In this document: positions 56,077 through 64,000 of the stretch, piece after piece
Layout: the number at the start of each line of letters is the position of its first letter
How positions within the stretch are numbered: position 1 is the first letter of the stretch
Assembly: GCA_947455465.1 (NCBI GenBank)
Contig: CANGNS010000012.1
Span: 41,084 to 105,083 of the forward strand
Direction of reading: 5' to 3'
Length of the DNA: 64,000 nt
Origin: Comamonadaceae bacterium
GTDB lineage: Bacteria; Pseudomonadota; Gammaproteobacteria; Burkholderiales; Burkholderiaceae_C
Position numbers and translations under genes: made by a program
The notes under the pieces: generated by a model
Seen by the model: the letters and a program-made list of their open reading frames with translations, nothing else
Databases searched by the model: none
What the model was told of the DNA's origin: nothing

Positions 56077-56111
56077 AGGGCAGTGACAACACTCCGTTGC
56101 GCTGCCCTTTT
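56077..56111 (+). terminator. attenuator-like hairpin between aapJ and aapQ
   Basis: A 9-bp stem (56077-56085 with 56100-56108, one T-G pair) continues past one bulged A into a 4-bp stem (CAAC with GTTG) around the loop ACTCC, and is followed by TTTT. It lies in the 126-base gap between aapJ and aapQ. Such structures partly end transcription so the binding protein outnumbers the permease. Confidence 0.65.
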
Positions 56112-56161
56112 CCTATCGCCGCGCTGCCAATGCGTAACACGTTTGACCCTCAAAGCCCCGT

Positions 56162-57340
56162 ATGAGCGCTGCCCCCCTGTCCCCGCCCAAACAACGCTGG
56201 TCTTGGCGCAGCCAGGCCTTTCGTGCGCTGGTCTACCAGGTGCTGGCCGTCAGCGTCATCGCCTTGGTCGTTTGGTTTTTGGCCCACAACACGGCCACCA
56301 ACATGCGCCAGCGCGGCATCCAAAGCGGCTTTGGCTTTTTGCTCGGAACGGCCGGCTTTGACATTGGCGAGAGTCTGTTTCCTTTTGACTCGGGCGAGTC
56401 CTACCTGCGCGCCTACCTGGTAGGCGTAACCAACACCTTGCGCGTGGCAGTGCTTGGCATTGTGCTGACAACGCTGCTGGGCACCTTGCTGGGCGTAGGC
56501 CGCTTTGCGCGCAACGCACTGGTGCGCGGCCTGTGCCGGGTGTATGTGGAATTGTTTCGCAATATTCCGCTGCTGCTGCAACTGCTGATGTGGTACCTGC
56601 TCTTTACCGAAGTGCTGCCCGATGCGGCCAGCGCCTGGGTCGTCGGTCCTATGTTCTTGAGCAAAGGCGGCCTCAATTTCCCGATCCCGGTGTGGGCTGC
56701 AGGCCATGTGTGGGCCGCCTGGGGCCTTTTGCTGGGCCTGGTGTGCGCTTGGTTTTTGCGCAGGCGCGCAAGGCAGCTCTTTGAAGCGAGCGGCCAGCCG
56801 CACAGCATGGTCTGGGTGCCGCTGGCCGGTCTGCTCGCTTGCACGCTGGCGGGCTGGCTGCTGGGCGGGGCACCTACGGCGATGGACATGCCCATCAAGG
56901 GCGAGTTTGCGATTGAAAACGGCGGTGCACTCACCCCCGAGTTTTTGGCGCTGCTGGTGGGACTGACGCTGTACACCGCCGCGTTTGTGGCGGAGGTGGT
57001 GCGCGGCGGGATTCAGTCGGTCTCGCTGGGCCAGGCCGAGGCGGCCAGCGCGCTGGGCTTGTCGCCGGTGCAAAGCATGCGCCTGGTGGTGCTGCCCCAG
57101 GCGCTGCGGGTGATCATTCCGCCCATGACCAACCAATACCTGAACCTCACTAAGAATTCCTCGCTGGCGGTGGCCATTGGCTACCCGGACGTGGTCTCGA
57201 TTGCCAACACGGCCATCAACCAAACCGGCCGGGCCGTGGAGTGCATCGCGCTGATTATGGTGGTCTACCTCAGCACCTCGCTGATCACCTCGCTGTTCAT
57301 GAATTGGTACAACGCCCGCGTGGCGATCCAAGAGCGCTAA
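56162..57340 (+). CDS. aapQ: general L-amino acid ABC transporter permease AapQ
   Basis: 392 residues with about eight helices; a long N-terminal loop precedes the binding-protein-dependent permease fold with the EAA loop QAEAASALGLSPVQSMRLVV. The VELFRNIPLLLQLL segment is typical of AapQ/BztB. It pairs with AapM, whose gene starts 15 bases on. Confidence 0.93.
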   Translation: MSAAPLSPPKQRWSWRSQAFRALVYQVLAVSVIALVVWFLAHNTATNMRQRGIQSGFGFLLGTAGFDIGESLFPFDSGESYLRAYLVGVTNTLRVAVLGIVLTTLLGTLLGVGRFARNALVRGLCRVYVELFRNIPLLLQLLMWYLLFTEVLPDAASAWVVGPMFLSKGGLNFPIPVWAAGHVWAAWGLLLGLVCAWFLRRRARQLFEASGQPHSMVWVPLAGLLACTLAGWLLGGAPTAMDMPIKGEFAIENGGALTPEFLALLVGLTLYTAAFVAEVVRGGIQSVSLGQAEAASALGLSPVQSMRLVVLPQALRVIIPPMTNQYLNLTKNSSLAVAIGYPDVVSIANTAINQTGRAVECIALIMVVYLSTSLITSLFMNWYNARVAIQER

Positions 57341-57354
57341 AGGCTGAACCGACC

Positions 57355-58452
57355 ATGTCCACCACCTTTAGCGCTATCGCCCCGCGCCCCGCGCCCGACG
57401 CCAGCAGCGGGCCGCTGGCCTGGTGCAAGGCCAACTTGTTCCACGACTGGAAAACCACCCTGGGCACGCTGCTCATCGGCTTGGTGGTGTGGGCGCTGCT
57501 GCCGCGCCTATGGGCCTGGGCCCTGACCGACGCCGTCTGGAACGGCGGCTACGAAGCCTGCCACGCCGCCAACGGCGCCTGCTGGGCCGTGGTGCGCGAG
57601 AAATTCCGCTTTATTTTGATGGGCCGCTATCCGCACGAGGAGCACTGGCGCGCCTTGGTGTGCACGCTGATGCTGCTGGCCCTGATCGTCGCCAGCTGCA
57701 CCCGCGCCTGCTGGCGGCCCTGGTTGGGCGGCTTGTGGGTGGGCGTGCTGCTCGCCTACCTGGCCTTGATGCGCGGCGGCTTTGCCGGGCTGCGCTATGT
57801 GGAGACCGACTTGTGGAGCGGACTGCCATTGACCATTTTGCTGGCCTCTGTGTCCATGGCCATGGCCTTTCCGATTGCCGTGGGTATTGCGCTGGGGCGG
57901 CGCTCGGGCATGCCGGCCATTCGCAGTTTGTGCACCGTGTATGTGGAGTTGATCCGGGGTGTGCCGCTGATTTCCGTGCTGTTCATGGCCTCGTTTATGT
58001 TCCCGCTGCTGATGCCCCAGGGCTTCAATATCGATGTGCTGATCCGTGTGCTGGCGGGCATTACCTTGTTCGCGGCGGCCTATATGGCCGAAGTGATTCG
58101 CGGCGGCTTGCAGGCCATTCCCAAAGGACAGGTGGAGGCGGCGGCGACGCTGGGCCTGTCGTACTGGCAAACCCAGCGCATGATTGTGCTGCCCCAGGCC
58201 CTGGCCATGGTGGTGCCGGGCATCATGAATAACTTTATTTCCACCTTCAAAGATACCTCTTTGGTGGCCATCGTCAGCCTGTACGAGCTAACCGGTGCCA
58301 TGGGCATGGCCATGAACTCCGATGCCAATTGGCGTCCGTTTCGGATTGAGGGCTATTTGTTTATCGCCCTGATTTACTTTGTGTTTTGTTTCTCCATGTC
58401 GCGCTACAGCCAGTGGATTGAGGCGCAGGTCAACAAAAGCCGCCAGCGTTAA
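57355..58452 (+). CDS. aapM: general L-amino acid ABC transporter permease AapM
   Basis: 365 residues from the ATG at 57355; the longer frame overlaps aapQ. Like AapQ, it has an extended periplasmic loop and the EAA motif ([15 protein letters not shown]), with [15 protein letters not shown] and a C-terminal helix pair. It is the second permease subunit. The aapP start lies 9 bases beyond the stop. Confidence 0.92.
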   Translation: MSTTFSAIAPRPAPDASSGPLAWCKANLFHDWKTTLGTLLIGLVVWALLPRLWAWALTDAVWNGGYEACHAANGACWAVVREKFRFILMGRYPHEEHWRALVCTLMLLALIVASCTRACWRPWLGGLWVGVLLAYLALMRGGFAGLRYVETDLWSGLPLTILLASVSMAMAFPIAVGIALGRRSGMPAIRSLCTVYVELIRGVPLISVLFMASFMFPLLMPQGFNIDVLIRVLAGITLFAAAYMAEVIRGGLQAIPKGQVEAAATLGLSYWQTQRMIVLPQALAMVVPGIMNNFISTFKDTSLVAIVSLYELTGAMGMAMNSDANWRPFRIEGYLFIALIYFVFCFSMSRYSQWIEAQVNKSRQR

Positions 58453-58460
58453 GGAAAGCC

Positions 58461-59204
58461 ATGTCCCAACCGATCATCGAATTTGCCAAAGTCAACAAGT
58501 GGTACGGCAACAGTTTTCATGTGCTGCGCGACATCGACCTGCAGGTGCGCGCAGGCGAGCGCATCGTGGTGTGCGGGCCCTCGGGCTCGGGCAAGTCCAC
58601 GCTGATTCGCTGCATCAACCGCCTCGAGGAACACCAGCAAGGCCGCCTCACGGTGGACGGCGTGGAGATTACCGACGATCTCAAAGCCATCGACGATGTG
58701 CGCAAAAAAGTGGGCATGGTGTTTCAGCAGTTCAACCTGTTCCCGCACCTGACGGTGCTGGAAAACCTCACGCTCTCACCCATGTGGGTGGGCAAGCTGC
58801 CCAAAAAAGAGGCCGAGGATCGCGCCATGGAACAGCTGCGCCGAGTGCGCATTGCCGAGCAGGCGCACAAATACCCCTTGCAACTGAGCGGCGGGCAGCA
58901 GCAGCGCGTGGCCATTGCCCGCGCTTTGTGCCTGACGCCCAAAATCATGCTGTTTGACGAGCCCACCTCGGCGCTGGACCCGGAAATGATCAAAGAGGTG
59001 CTCGATGTCATGATCGAGATGGCCGAACAAGGCATCACCATGGTCTGCGTCACCCATGAGATGGGCTTTGCCAAAGCGGTGGCCGACCGGGTGATCTTCA
59101 TGGACGAGGGCCAGATCGTGGAGCAAAACAACCCGCACGATTTTTTCAACCATCCGCAAAACGAGCGCAGCCGCGACTTCCTGTCCAAAATACTAGGCCA
59201 TTAA
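58461..59204 (+). CDS. aapP: general L-amino acid ABC transporter ATPase AapP
   Basis: 247 residues. Walker [10 protein letters not shown], signature LSGGQQQR, Walker [13 protein letters not shown] and the switch His in VTHEMGF. This is the polar amino-acid type of ABC ATPase. It energises AapQM. An AAGGAAAGCC site precedes the ATG. Confidence 0.96.
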   Translation: MSQPIIEFAKVNKWYGNSFHVLRDIDLQVRAGERIVVCGPSGSGKSTLIRCINRLEEHQQGRLTVDGVEITDDLKAIDDVRKKVGMVFQQFNLFPHLTVLENLTLSPMWVGKLPKKEAEDRAMEQLRRVRIAEQAHKYPLQLSGGQQQRVAIARALCLTPKIMLFDEPTSALDPEMIKEVLDVMIEMAEQGITMVCVTHEMGFAKAVADRVIFMDEGQIVEQNNPHDFFNHPQNERSRDFLSKILGH

Positions 59205-59205
59205 T

Positions 59206-59739
59206 TTGAACCATATCCCCCAGGCGCAGGAACTCGCCGCTTCTGCCCCCCCTACGCCACATTTCACCCAAAGCGAATTTCGCCAGGCCCTTGCCCAATT
59301 TGCCACCGGCGTGACGGTGGTGACGGCCTGCGGCCCCGATGGCGCCGTGGTTGGCCTGACCGCCAACTCGTTTAACTCGGTGTCTTTGGAGCCGCCCTTG
59401 GTGCTGTGGAGCCTGGCCCTGCGCTCGGCCTCAATGCAGGTGCTGCGCAGCTGCAGCCACTACGCCATCAATGTGCTGGGGGCCGAACATGAGGCCCTGG
59501 CCCGCCAGTTCGCCTCCAAAGACATCGACCGCTTTGCCGGCGTGGCCTGGCACAGCGGCCTGGCCGGCGCGCCGCTGATTGCCGGGGCCATCGCCCACTT
59601 TGAATGCCGCAACCGCAGCCGCTACGCCGAGGGCGACCACCTGATCTTTGTCGGCGAAGTCGAGCGCTGCAGCCACCGCAGCGGCGCCGCGCCCCTGGTG
59701 TACCAGGGCAGCCAGTTTTTCACCGGCGGTTTGCGCTAA
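59206..59739 (+). CDS. flavin reductase family protein
   Basis: 177 residues from a TTG one base after the aapP stop; no better start exists before the conserved FATGVTVVTA. The GLTANSFNSVSLEPPLVLWSL and ASKDIDRFAGV segments fit the FMN-binding flavin reductase (HpaC-like) family. It may supply reduced flavin to a monooxygenase. Sitting last in the aap transcript suggests amino-acid or aromatic metabolism, but this is an inference. Confidence 0.83.
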   Translation: MNHIPQAQELAASAPPTPHFTQSEFRQALAQFATGVTVVTACGPDGAVVGLTANSFNSVSLEPPLVLWSLALRSASMQVLRSCSHYAINVLGAEHEALARQFASKDIDRFAGVAWHSGLAGAPLIAGAIAHFECRNRSRYAEGDHLIFVGEVERCSHRSGAAPLVYQGSQFFTGGLR

Positions 59740-59756
59740 GGGTCGCAGCCACTGCC

Positions 59757-60695
59757 ATGCAACGCAAAGACCATTTGGATGCTTTTGCCATCGGGCTCCT
59801 GATTGCCTGCTGCGCTTTTTGGGGCTTCCAACAAGTGCTGGTCAAGGCCACGCTGGCCGAGGTGCCGCCGGTATTTCAGGCCGGGGTGCGCTTTGCTGCC
59901 ACCACGGTGGTGCTGTGGCTGTGGTGCCGTTGGCGCGGTATTGCGCTGTGGGAGCGCGATGGCAGCTTGCTGCCGGGCTTGCTGGCGGGCTTTTTATTCT
60001 CCATGGAGTTTTTCTGCCTGTTCAACGGTCTGCAATTTAGCGCTGCTTCCCGCCTCACCGTGTTTTTGTACACCTCGCCGCTGTGGGCAGCGCTGGTGCT
60101 GCACTGGTTTGTGCCCTCGGAGCGTTTGCGTGCAGTGCAGTGGCTTGGTCTGGTCTTTGCTTTTGGCGCTGTCGCCTTTACCTTGCGCGAGGGTTTTGTG
60201 GGCGGGCAAACGGCCACGCAGCACTGGGGCGATTTGCTAGGCATCGGCGGCGGCATCGCCTGGGCGCTGACCACGGTCACCATCCGCACCACCGTGCTCA
60301 GCCGTGTGGGCGCCGAAAAAATGCTGTTTTACCAAGTGGCCAGCAGCGCTTTGGTGCTGCCGCTGCTGTCCTACCAGCTCGGCGAGCACTGGTCCTGGCC
60401 CTGGGAGATGAGCCGCTTTGCGCTGGGCTCTTTGGCGCTGCAAACCGTGGTCGGCGCTTTTGCCAGCTATTTGTCGTGGATGTGGCTGCTCAGCCGTTAT
60501 CCAGCCAACAAGATTGGGGCGTTTGCGTTTTCCACGCCCTTGTTCGCGCTGTTTTTTGGCACGCTGTGGCTGGGCGAGCAGATCACGCTCACGCTGGTGG
60601 GCGCCTTGGCCATGGTGGGCGTAGGCATTTCGCTGGTCAACCGGCGCAAGCCCGCTGCAGAGTCCGCTGCGGAGCCTGCGTCACAAGCCGATTAA
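59757..60695 (+). CDS. EamA/DMT-family transporter
   Basis: 312 residues with ten predicted helices in two EamA repeats. WGFQQVLVKATL and the closing FFGTLWLGEQITL segments are typical. Likely an exporter of an amino acid or metabolite; specificity is unknown. The ATG at 59757 is 17 bases past the flavin reductase. Its last 15 bases overlap the GST gene end. Confidence 0.87.
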   Translation: MQRKDHLDAFAIGLLIACCAFWGFQQVLVKATLAEVPPVFQAGVRFAATTVVLWLWCRWRGIALWERDGSLLPGLLAGFLFSMEFFCLFNGLQFSAASRLTVFLYTSPLWAALVLHWFVPSERLRAVQWLGLVFAFGAVAFTLREGFVGGQTATQHWGDLLGIGGGIAWALTTVTIRTTVLSRVGAEKMLFYQVASSALVLPLLSYQLGEHWSWPWEMSRFALGSLALQTVVGAFASYLSWMWLLSRYPANKIGAFAFSTPLFALFFGTLWLGEQITLTLVGALAMVGVGISLVNRRKPAAESAAEPASQAD

Positions 60696-61709
60696 GAGCT
60701 CCTGGCAGCCGGTACCTGCCAGCACCTGGTCGACCTTGGCACGTGCGGGCGGCGTCAGCGCCCGGTAGTCTCGCCGCAGCCAGCCCAGGCATTTGGACTG
60801 GTACACAAAGCTTTGCTGCACCCAGGGCTGGCCGTCCACCACCGCATGTACTTCGCCCTGCCCGGCCGCGAGCGCCTGGGCATTGGCCAGCATGACAGGC
60901 ACATACAGACGCCCCACCTCGCTCAAAAGCATTTGCAAACTGGCCGGAAAACCGTCCATGGACTGCCACTGGTCGTCCTGCGGCTCCAGGCCGGAGAGAT
61001 CTTCCAGCAGCGCCACCCAGGCACACACGCGTGGCGCATGCGCCGTGGCAATCGCCGCCGGCGTGGGGTCGAACTGCGCCAGCTGGGTGAGCTGGCCGTA
61101 CATGGCAAAGTCAGAACTACCCGGACGCGCGCCCATCAGAAAGCTGTGGTGGCGCAAATGCTCTTCCAGGGCCTGTAGCACACGTAAATAGCCGGCCTCA
61201 ATGACCGGGCCGGTCATGGGGTTGGAGCCGACATAGCGCAGGCGGGGAATTTGCCGCCCCGCAATTTGCTTGGCGATATGGGTGAGCGTGGCGTCGTCCT
61301 TGGGCCCCTCATACCAACCGGCCAGCACCCGACCGGCCTTGTCGATATCGGCCGCGTAGGTCCATCGGTAATGGAACATGGCTTTGGTCAGCCATTCGTC
61401 GGCGAAGTCTTCGAGCAAGGCGTCTATAAATGCCAGCGCCGGATCGGCCGGTACCACGCTGCGCCCGGCATAGGCCGCCTCAAAGCGGCGGATCAGCGGC
61501 GTCGAATCGGTGACCGCCTGCGTCTGGCCATCGGCGCCTTCAAGATAGAACGTGGGCAAGAGTGGCGGCTTGGCCGCTGGCATACCTGGCACACCCAGGG
61601 CCGAAGGGTACAGGCGGTAGGCGATGCGCCGATAGCGCAATACGGCCAACATTTTCCGGGTGTAGGGAGAGCCTGGGACGCCATGTAAAAGCAAAGAGGA
61701 CTTTTCCAT
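60681..61709 (-). CDS. glutathione S-transferase-like protein
   Basis: 342 residues, longer than a typical GST (about 210). The N-terminal thioredoxin-like fold has GVPGSPYTRKML (a SPYT in the place of the glutathione Ser/Cys) and DSTPLIRRFE. A helical domain of about 100 residues and an extra C-terminal region of about 90 follow. The start ATG overlaps one of two palindromes, suggesting repressor control. It converges on the DMT gene. Confidence 0.82.
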   Translation of the reverse strand: MEKSSLLLHGVPGSPYTRKMLAVLRYRRIAYRLYPSALGVPGMPAAKPPLLPTFYLEGADGQTQAVTDSTPLIRRFEAAYAGRSVVPADPALAFIDALLEDFADEWLTKAMFHYRWTYAADIDKAGRVLAGWYEGPKDDATLTHIAKQIAGRQIPRLRYVGSNPMTGPVIEAGYLRVLQALEEHLRHHSFLMGARPGSSDFAMYGQLTQLAQFDPTPAAIATAHAPRVCAWVALLEDLSGLEPQDDQWQSMDGFPASLQMLLSEVGRLYVPVMLANAQALAAGQGEVHAVVDGQPWVQQSFVYQSKCLGWLRRDYRALTPPARAKVDQVLAGTGCQELLIGL

Positions 61710-61734
61710 AATGGAAGCTATTTTCCATGGAAAA
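61704..61734. promoter_or_regulatory. paired palindromes over the start of the GST-like gene
   Basis: TTCCATAATGGAA (61704-61716) covers the GST start codon. TTTTCCATGGAAAA (61721-61734) is a perfect 14-bp palindrome in its leader. Both share the half site TTCCAT. This fits a dimeric operator used twice, about 18 bases centre to centre. Confidence 0.5.
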
Positions 61735-61800
61735 ACGCCTATTTGCCAGTGTTTATCATAAATTAATTCATTTAATTTGTTAAAATTGATAAAATCTCAC

Positions 61801-62442
61801 TCAGTGTCCCAGCAGACTGATTAAGCTTATTAAATGCGTTAGCGAGGCTGCAAATGCCAGCACCAATGCCACTCCAACACGCGGCCGCAGCGCAAAACTG
61901 GCCACCACGTGGGTAGGGAAAGAAAAGGTGGCGTCGATGCCCGCCGATTTGAAGGGATGGACTTGCGCCAACTGCGGATCGCGCGCCAGGCGCATGAGAT
62001 CGCGCCGGCTGCGGTAGCGCATGGCACCCACAATATGCCAGCCCGGGTCGGGAACCGTGTTCCAGGAATCGACATAACCGCCGACCTTGCGCATCACGTG
62101 CATGGGGTGGCCACCATAGAAAAACAGCAGCTTGACAAAGCGCCGCCCGTATTCCTGCATCAGCGCCAGGCCTTCGGTGGGCGCACCGCTAAATGGATGC
62201 GGCACCTGGCCGGGGTGCACGCGCACCAGATTGCTCATGATGAATTCTTTGCCGTCATCCGCCTCTAAAAAAGCACGGATCACGGCCCGCTCGGTCGTGG
62301 CATTGACCTGACCCGCATCCGGTTGCGCAAAGAAGGCGTCAATCTCGGCCTTTGTCAAAGGGCCGCGCCAGTTGTCATACCAGGCGCGAAAGAGCACATA
62401 GACCGCCAATGCCGCTGGCCAGGCCCACCAAGCGCCGATCAC
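61801..62442 (-). CDS. hypothetical membrane protein with a DUF1330-like domain
   Basis: 213 residues from the GTG at 62442, which has AGGAG 7 bases upstream; a longer frame to 62493 has no ribosome site. Hydrophobic helices at about 2-18 and 188-212 frame a soluble domain. The YRSRRDLMRLARDPQL and KSAGIDATFSFP segments recall dimeric alpha/beta-barrel proteins such as DUF1330; this is a weak resemblance. Function unknown. Confidence 0.65.
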   Translation of the reverse strand: MIGAWWAWPAALAVYVLFRAWYDNWRGPLTKAEIDAFFAQPDAGQVNATTERAVIRAFLEADDGKEFIMSNLVRVHPGQVPHPFSGAPTEGLALMQEYGRRFVKLLFFYGGHPMHVMRKVGGYVDSWNTVPDPGWHIVGAMRYRSRRDLMRLARDPQLAQVHPFKSAGIDATFSFPTHVVASFALRPRVGVALVLAFAASLTHLISLISLLGH

Positions 62443-62731
62443 AACGCAGCTCCTGCGCGCGGGGCCATGGCCCGTAAAAAAACCGGAGGGCACGGAGTTG
62501 TAAATATTGGCATGGCGGGTTCCTTCATATTTGGCACTTTAACTGCCTCATAAATTCTCTGTCAATCTGCGCGCTGAGCTAGGCAGCATGTACGCGGTCG
62601 CCTCGGCGACCCAACGCAGCCATGGTGTATCGAATAAATATAATAATTTGAATAATTCACCCCAGCCATGCCTCGCACCCTCTGGTTTGCACTGGCCAAA
62701 AAATATATAGCCGCAAAATGCGGTAATCAAA
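62443..62731. other. divergent AT-rich intergenic region
   Basis: These 289 bases hold a short AT-rich tract near 62636-62660, a CCGC-AAAAT-GCGG hairpin at 62711-62723 just before the next start, and no convincing gene. A minus-strand frame at 62548-62868 is present but looks spurious. Promoters for both flanking genes must lie here. Confidence 0.5.
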
Positions 62732-64000
62732 ATGCATTTGTTGGAAAAATTCTGGTCCTTGGACAAGAATGAGAAAGTTATTTCGGCCCTACAAGACTGG
62801 CGCGGACGGGCGGCGCTCTTTGTATTGTGTGTTTTGCTGTTCAGTGTCGAGAGTGCCGACTTGCTCAAGGCCTTGCTGCTATTGGGTTTGGCGTTTTCTT
62901 TTGCCTATATTCCCCGGCGTCAGGATCTGGTTTTATTGGTATTTACCCAAGGCTTGGGGATTTACCGCATCGTTAGCTCGTCCAATTATTTCAATAATGA
63001 TATTCAAAAGGTCATTGCCCAAGAGCATGTGATCGGCCTACCTGTGTGGGAAATTTCCCTTTGGACCTACCTGGTTTTTGTTCTGTTGGCTTGGTTGTCG
63101 CTGGTGTATGTCCGCCGCCACCCCCAGCAGTGGGTGGCGCGCAGGCCGGTCTGGGCGCTCCTGGGTTTGGCCCTGGCTTTGTTAATTGCGTCCAGCGGAG
63201 GGCTGCTCCATGGCATGGCGCGGGTCTGGGTCTGGTCATTTTTGGTGACCTATTGCGCTTATATCTGGTTTCTGGCGTTTGCCCTGCTGGACCAAAGCGC
63301 CAAAGCACGCAGCCCGGATACGGTGCAGCTGGGCATGTTCCACCCGTTTTGGGGCTCTACCACCTTGCCTTATGGAAAAGGCGCAGCCCTCTTGCGTAAA
63401 ACCCGTGCCACCAATGCGCATGATCTGGCCGTCACCCAAATCAAAGGGCTGAAATTGCTGGTCTGGGCTATTTGCTTGTATGGATTGGATACTGCGCTGA
63501 GTTACTTTTTTGAAACCGTGCTGCAGGTGCACAGCGTGGAGAGTGAAATTAGCGCCTTTCTGGCCCAGCATCCGTCCTCCCGGCCCCAACTGATTTTGTC
63601 CTTGCTGTGGTCGCAATTTGATTTTGCGCTGTGGTTTGGCCTGTGGGGCCATATGGTGATTGCAACAGCGCGACTGGCCGGAATTCGTCTGCCGCGTAGC
63701 ACCTGGCGGCCGCTGGAGTCGCGCACCATGATGGATTATTTCAACCGCATCCTGTATTACTTCAAAGAGCTGATGGTGGATTTATTTTTCACGCCCAGTT
63801 TTTTGCGCTATTTCAAAAAACATCCGCGTCTGCGTATGTTCTTTGCAACCTTTATGGCCGCAGGTGTGGGCAATATGGTGTATCACTTTTTGCGTGATAT
63901 TGACCTGGCTGCCGACATGGGTCTTGTCGCGTTATTTACAAGTTTTAGCAGCTACGCTTTTTACAGCGTGGTGCTGGCCTGCGCGATTGGTATTTCGCAA
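62732..64000 (+). CDS. polytopic membrane protein, partial (MBOAT-like?)
   Basis: At least 423 residues, open to the window edge, so the C-terminus is missing. Starts at ATG 62732 (no clear ribosome site). About ten hydrophobic segments alternate with charged loops. Late in the sequence SRTMMDYFNRILYYFKEL and FFATFMAAGVGNMVYHF follow a pattern that recalls membrane-bound O-acyltransferases, but the canonical central His cannot be confirmed. Codons are richer in A/T at the third position than in neighbouring genes, which could reflect transfer or merely membrane composition. Confidence 0.7.
   Translation, partial: MHLLEKFWSLDKNEKVISALQDWRGRAALFVLCVLLFSVESADLLKALLLLGLAFSFAYIPRRQDLVLLVFTQGLGIYRIVSSSNYFNNDIQKVIAQEHVIGLPVWEISLWTYLVFVLLAWLSLVYVRRHPQQWVARRPVWALLGLALALLIASSGGLLHGMARVWVWSFLVTYCAYIWFLAFALLDQSAKARSPDTVQLGMFHPFWGSTTLPYGKGAALLRKTRATNAHDLAVTQIKGLKLLVWAICLYGLDTALSYFFETVLQVHSVESEISAFLAQHPSSRPQLILSLLWSQFDFALWFGLWGHMVIATARLAGIRLPRSTWRPLESRTMMDYFNRILYYFKELMVDLFFTPSFLRYFKKHPRLRMFFATFMAAGVGNMVYHFLRDIDLAADMGLVALFTSFSSYAFYSVVLACAIGISQ

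Noticed and set aside
62548..62868. 106-codon minus-strand frame between the two membrane proteins
   Set aside because: It overlaps the start of the better-supported plus-strand gene, has no ribosome site and no recognisable domain.

Overview
The window looks like a continuous stretch of chromosome from a high-GC betaproteobacterium of the order Burkholderiales, most likely Comamonadaceae or a close relative. This placement rests on recognised protein families: a BktB-like thiolase with the same catalytic residue numbering as the Cupriavidus enzyme, a QueE with the CX14CX2C iron-sulfur loop of Burkholderia, GshA, YlqF, LolCD, RecJ preceded by its usual betaproteobacterial phosphoglycerate-mutase-like neighbour, and an Aap amino-acid transporter. 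I could not run a search, so the family name is an inference. I saw no tRNA, rRNA, CRISPR array, transposase or phage gene. Genes are densely packed, with many 4-base ATGA or GTGA overlaps and several convergent overlaps.

Layout. 0-1.1 kb: queuosine genes queE and queD on the minus strand, preceded by a possible 31-codon leader ORF. 1.2-4.0 kb: a fatty-acid desaturase coupled to a signal-less PhnD-like protein, then a Rieske oxygenase. 4.1-7.6 kb: mutS and a PPK2 kinase. 7.8-15.0 kb: an envelope neighbourhood with UDP-glucose dehydrogenase, a cysteine-rich protein, a GT4 glycosyltransferase, an Mpo1-like membrane protein, a class III aminotransferase, phosphatidylserine decarboxylase and an LpxH-like phosphatase. 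15.2-18.7 kb: a TonB-dependent receptor divergent from a secreted phosphoesterase. 18.7-21.5 kb: two small unknown genes, an Anbu proteasome-like protease and an alpha/beta hydrolase. 21.5-27.0 kb: a minus-strand run of kdpD (short form), kdpE, kup, a zinc-ribbon gene and uppP. 27-32.3 kb: DUF2306, glnS, a DUF2283-like gene, DUF924, a GST and an AbrB-family membrane protein. 32.3-35.9 kb: ylqF, gshA and an SDR.

36-41.4 kb: a NUDT19-like Nudix hydrolase, a rubrerythrin / double-[4Fe-4S] CCG protein / DUF3501 cluster closed by a bidirectional terminator, and tctBA. 41.5-48.4 kb: a spermidine-synthase-like protein, tatD, lolDC, a PGM-like gene with recJ, and yaeQ. 48.5-54.7 kb: CoA and carbonyl metabolism (SDR, bktB, CurA-like reductase, serine hydrolase, acyl-CoA ligase). 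55-60.7 kb: aapJQMP with an attenuator-like hairpin after aapJ, then a flavin reductase and a DMT exporter. 60.7-64 kb: a GST-like gene with operator-like palindromes over its start, and two less familiar membrane proteins, the last running off the window.

The places most likely to hold something undescribed are the rubrerythrin/Fe-S/DUF3501 cluster, the Anbu protease without its usual operon partners, the short KdpD-KdpE pair attached to Kup instead of KdpFABC, the small ORF coupled to queE, and the membrane-protein pair at the right end.
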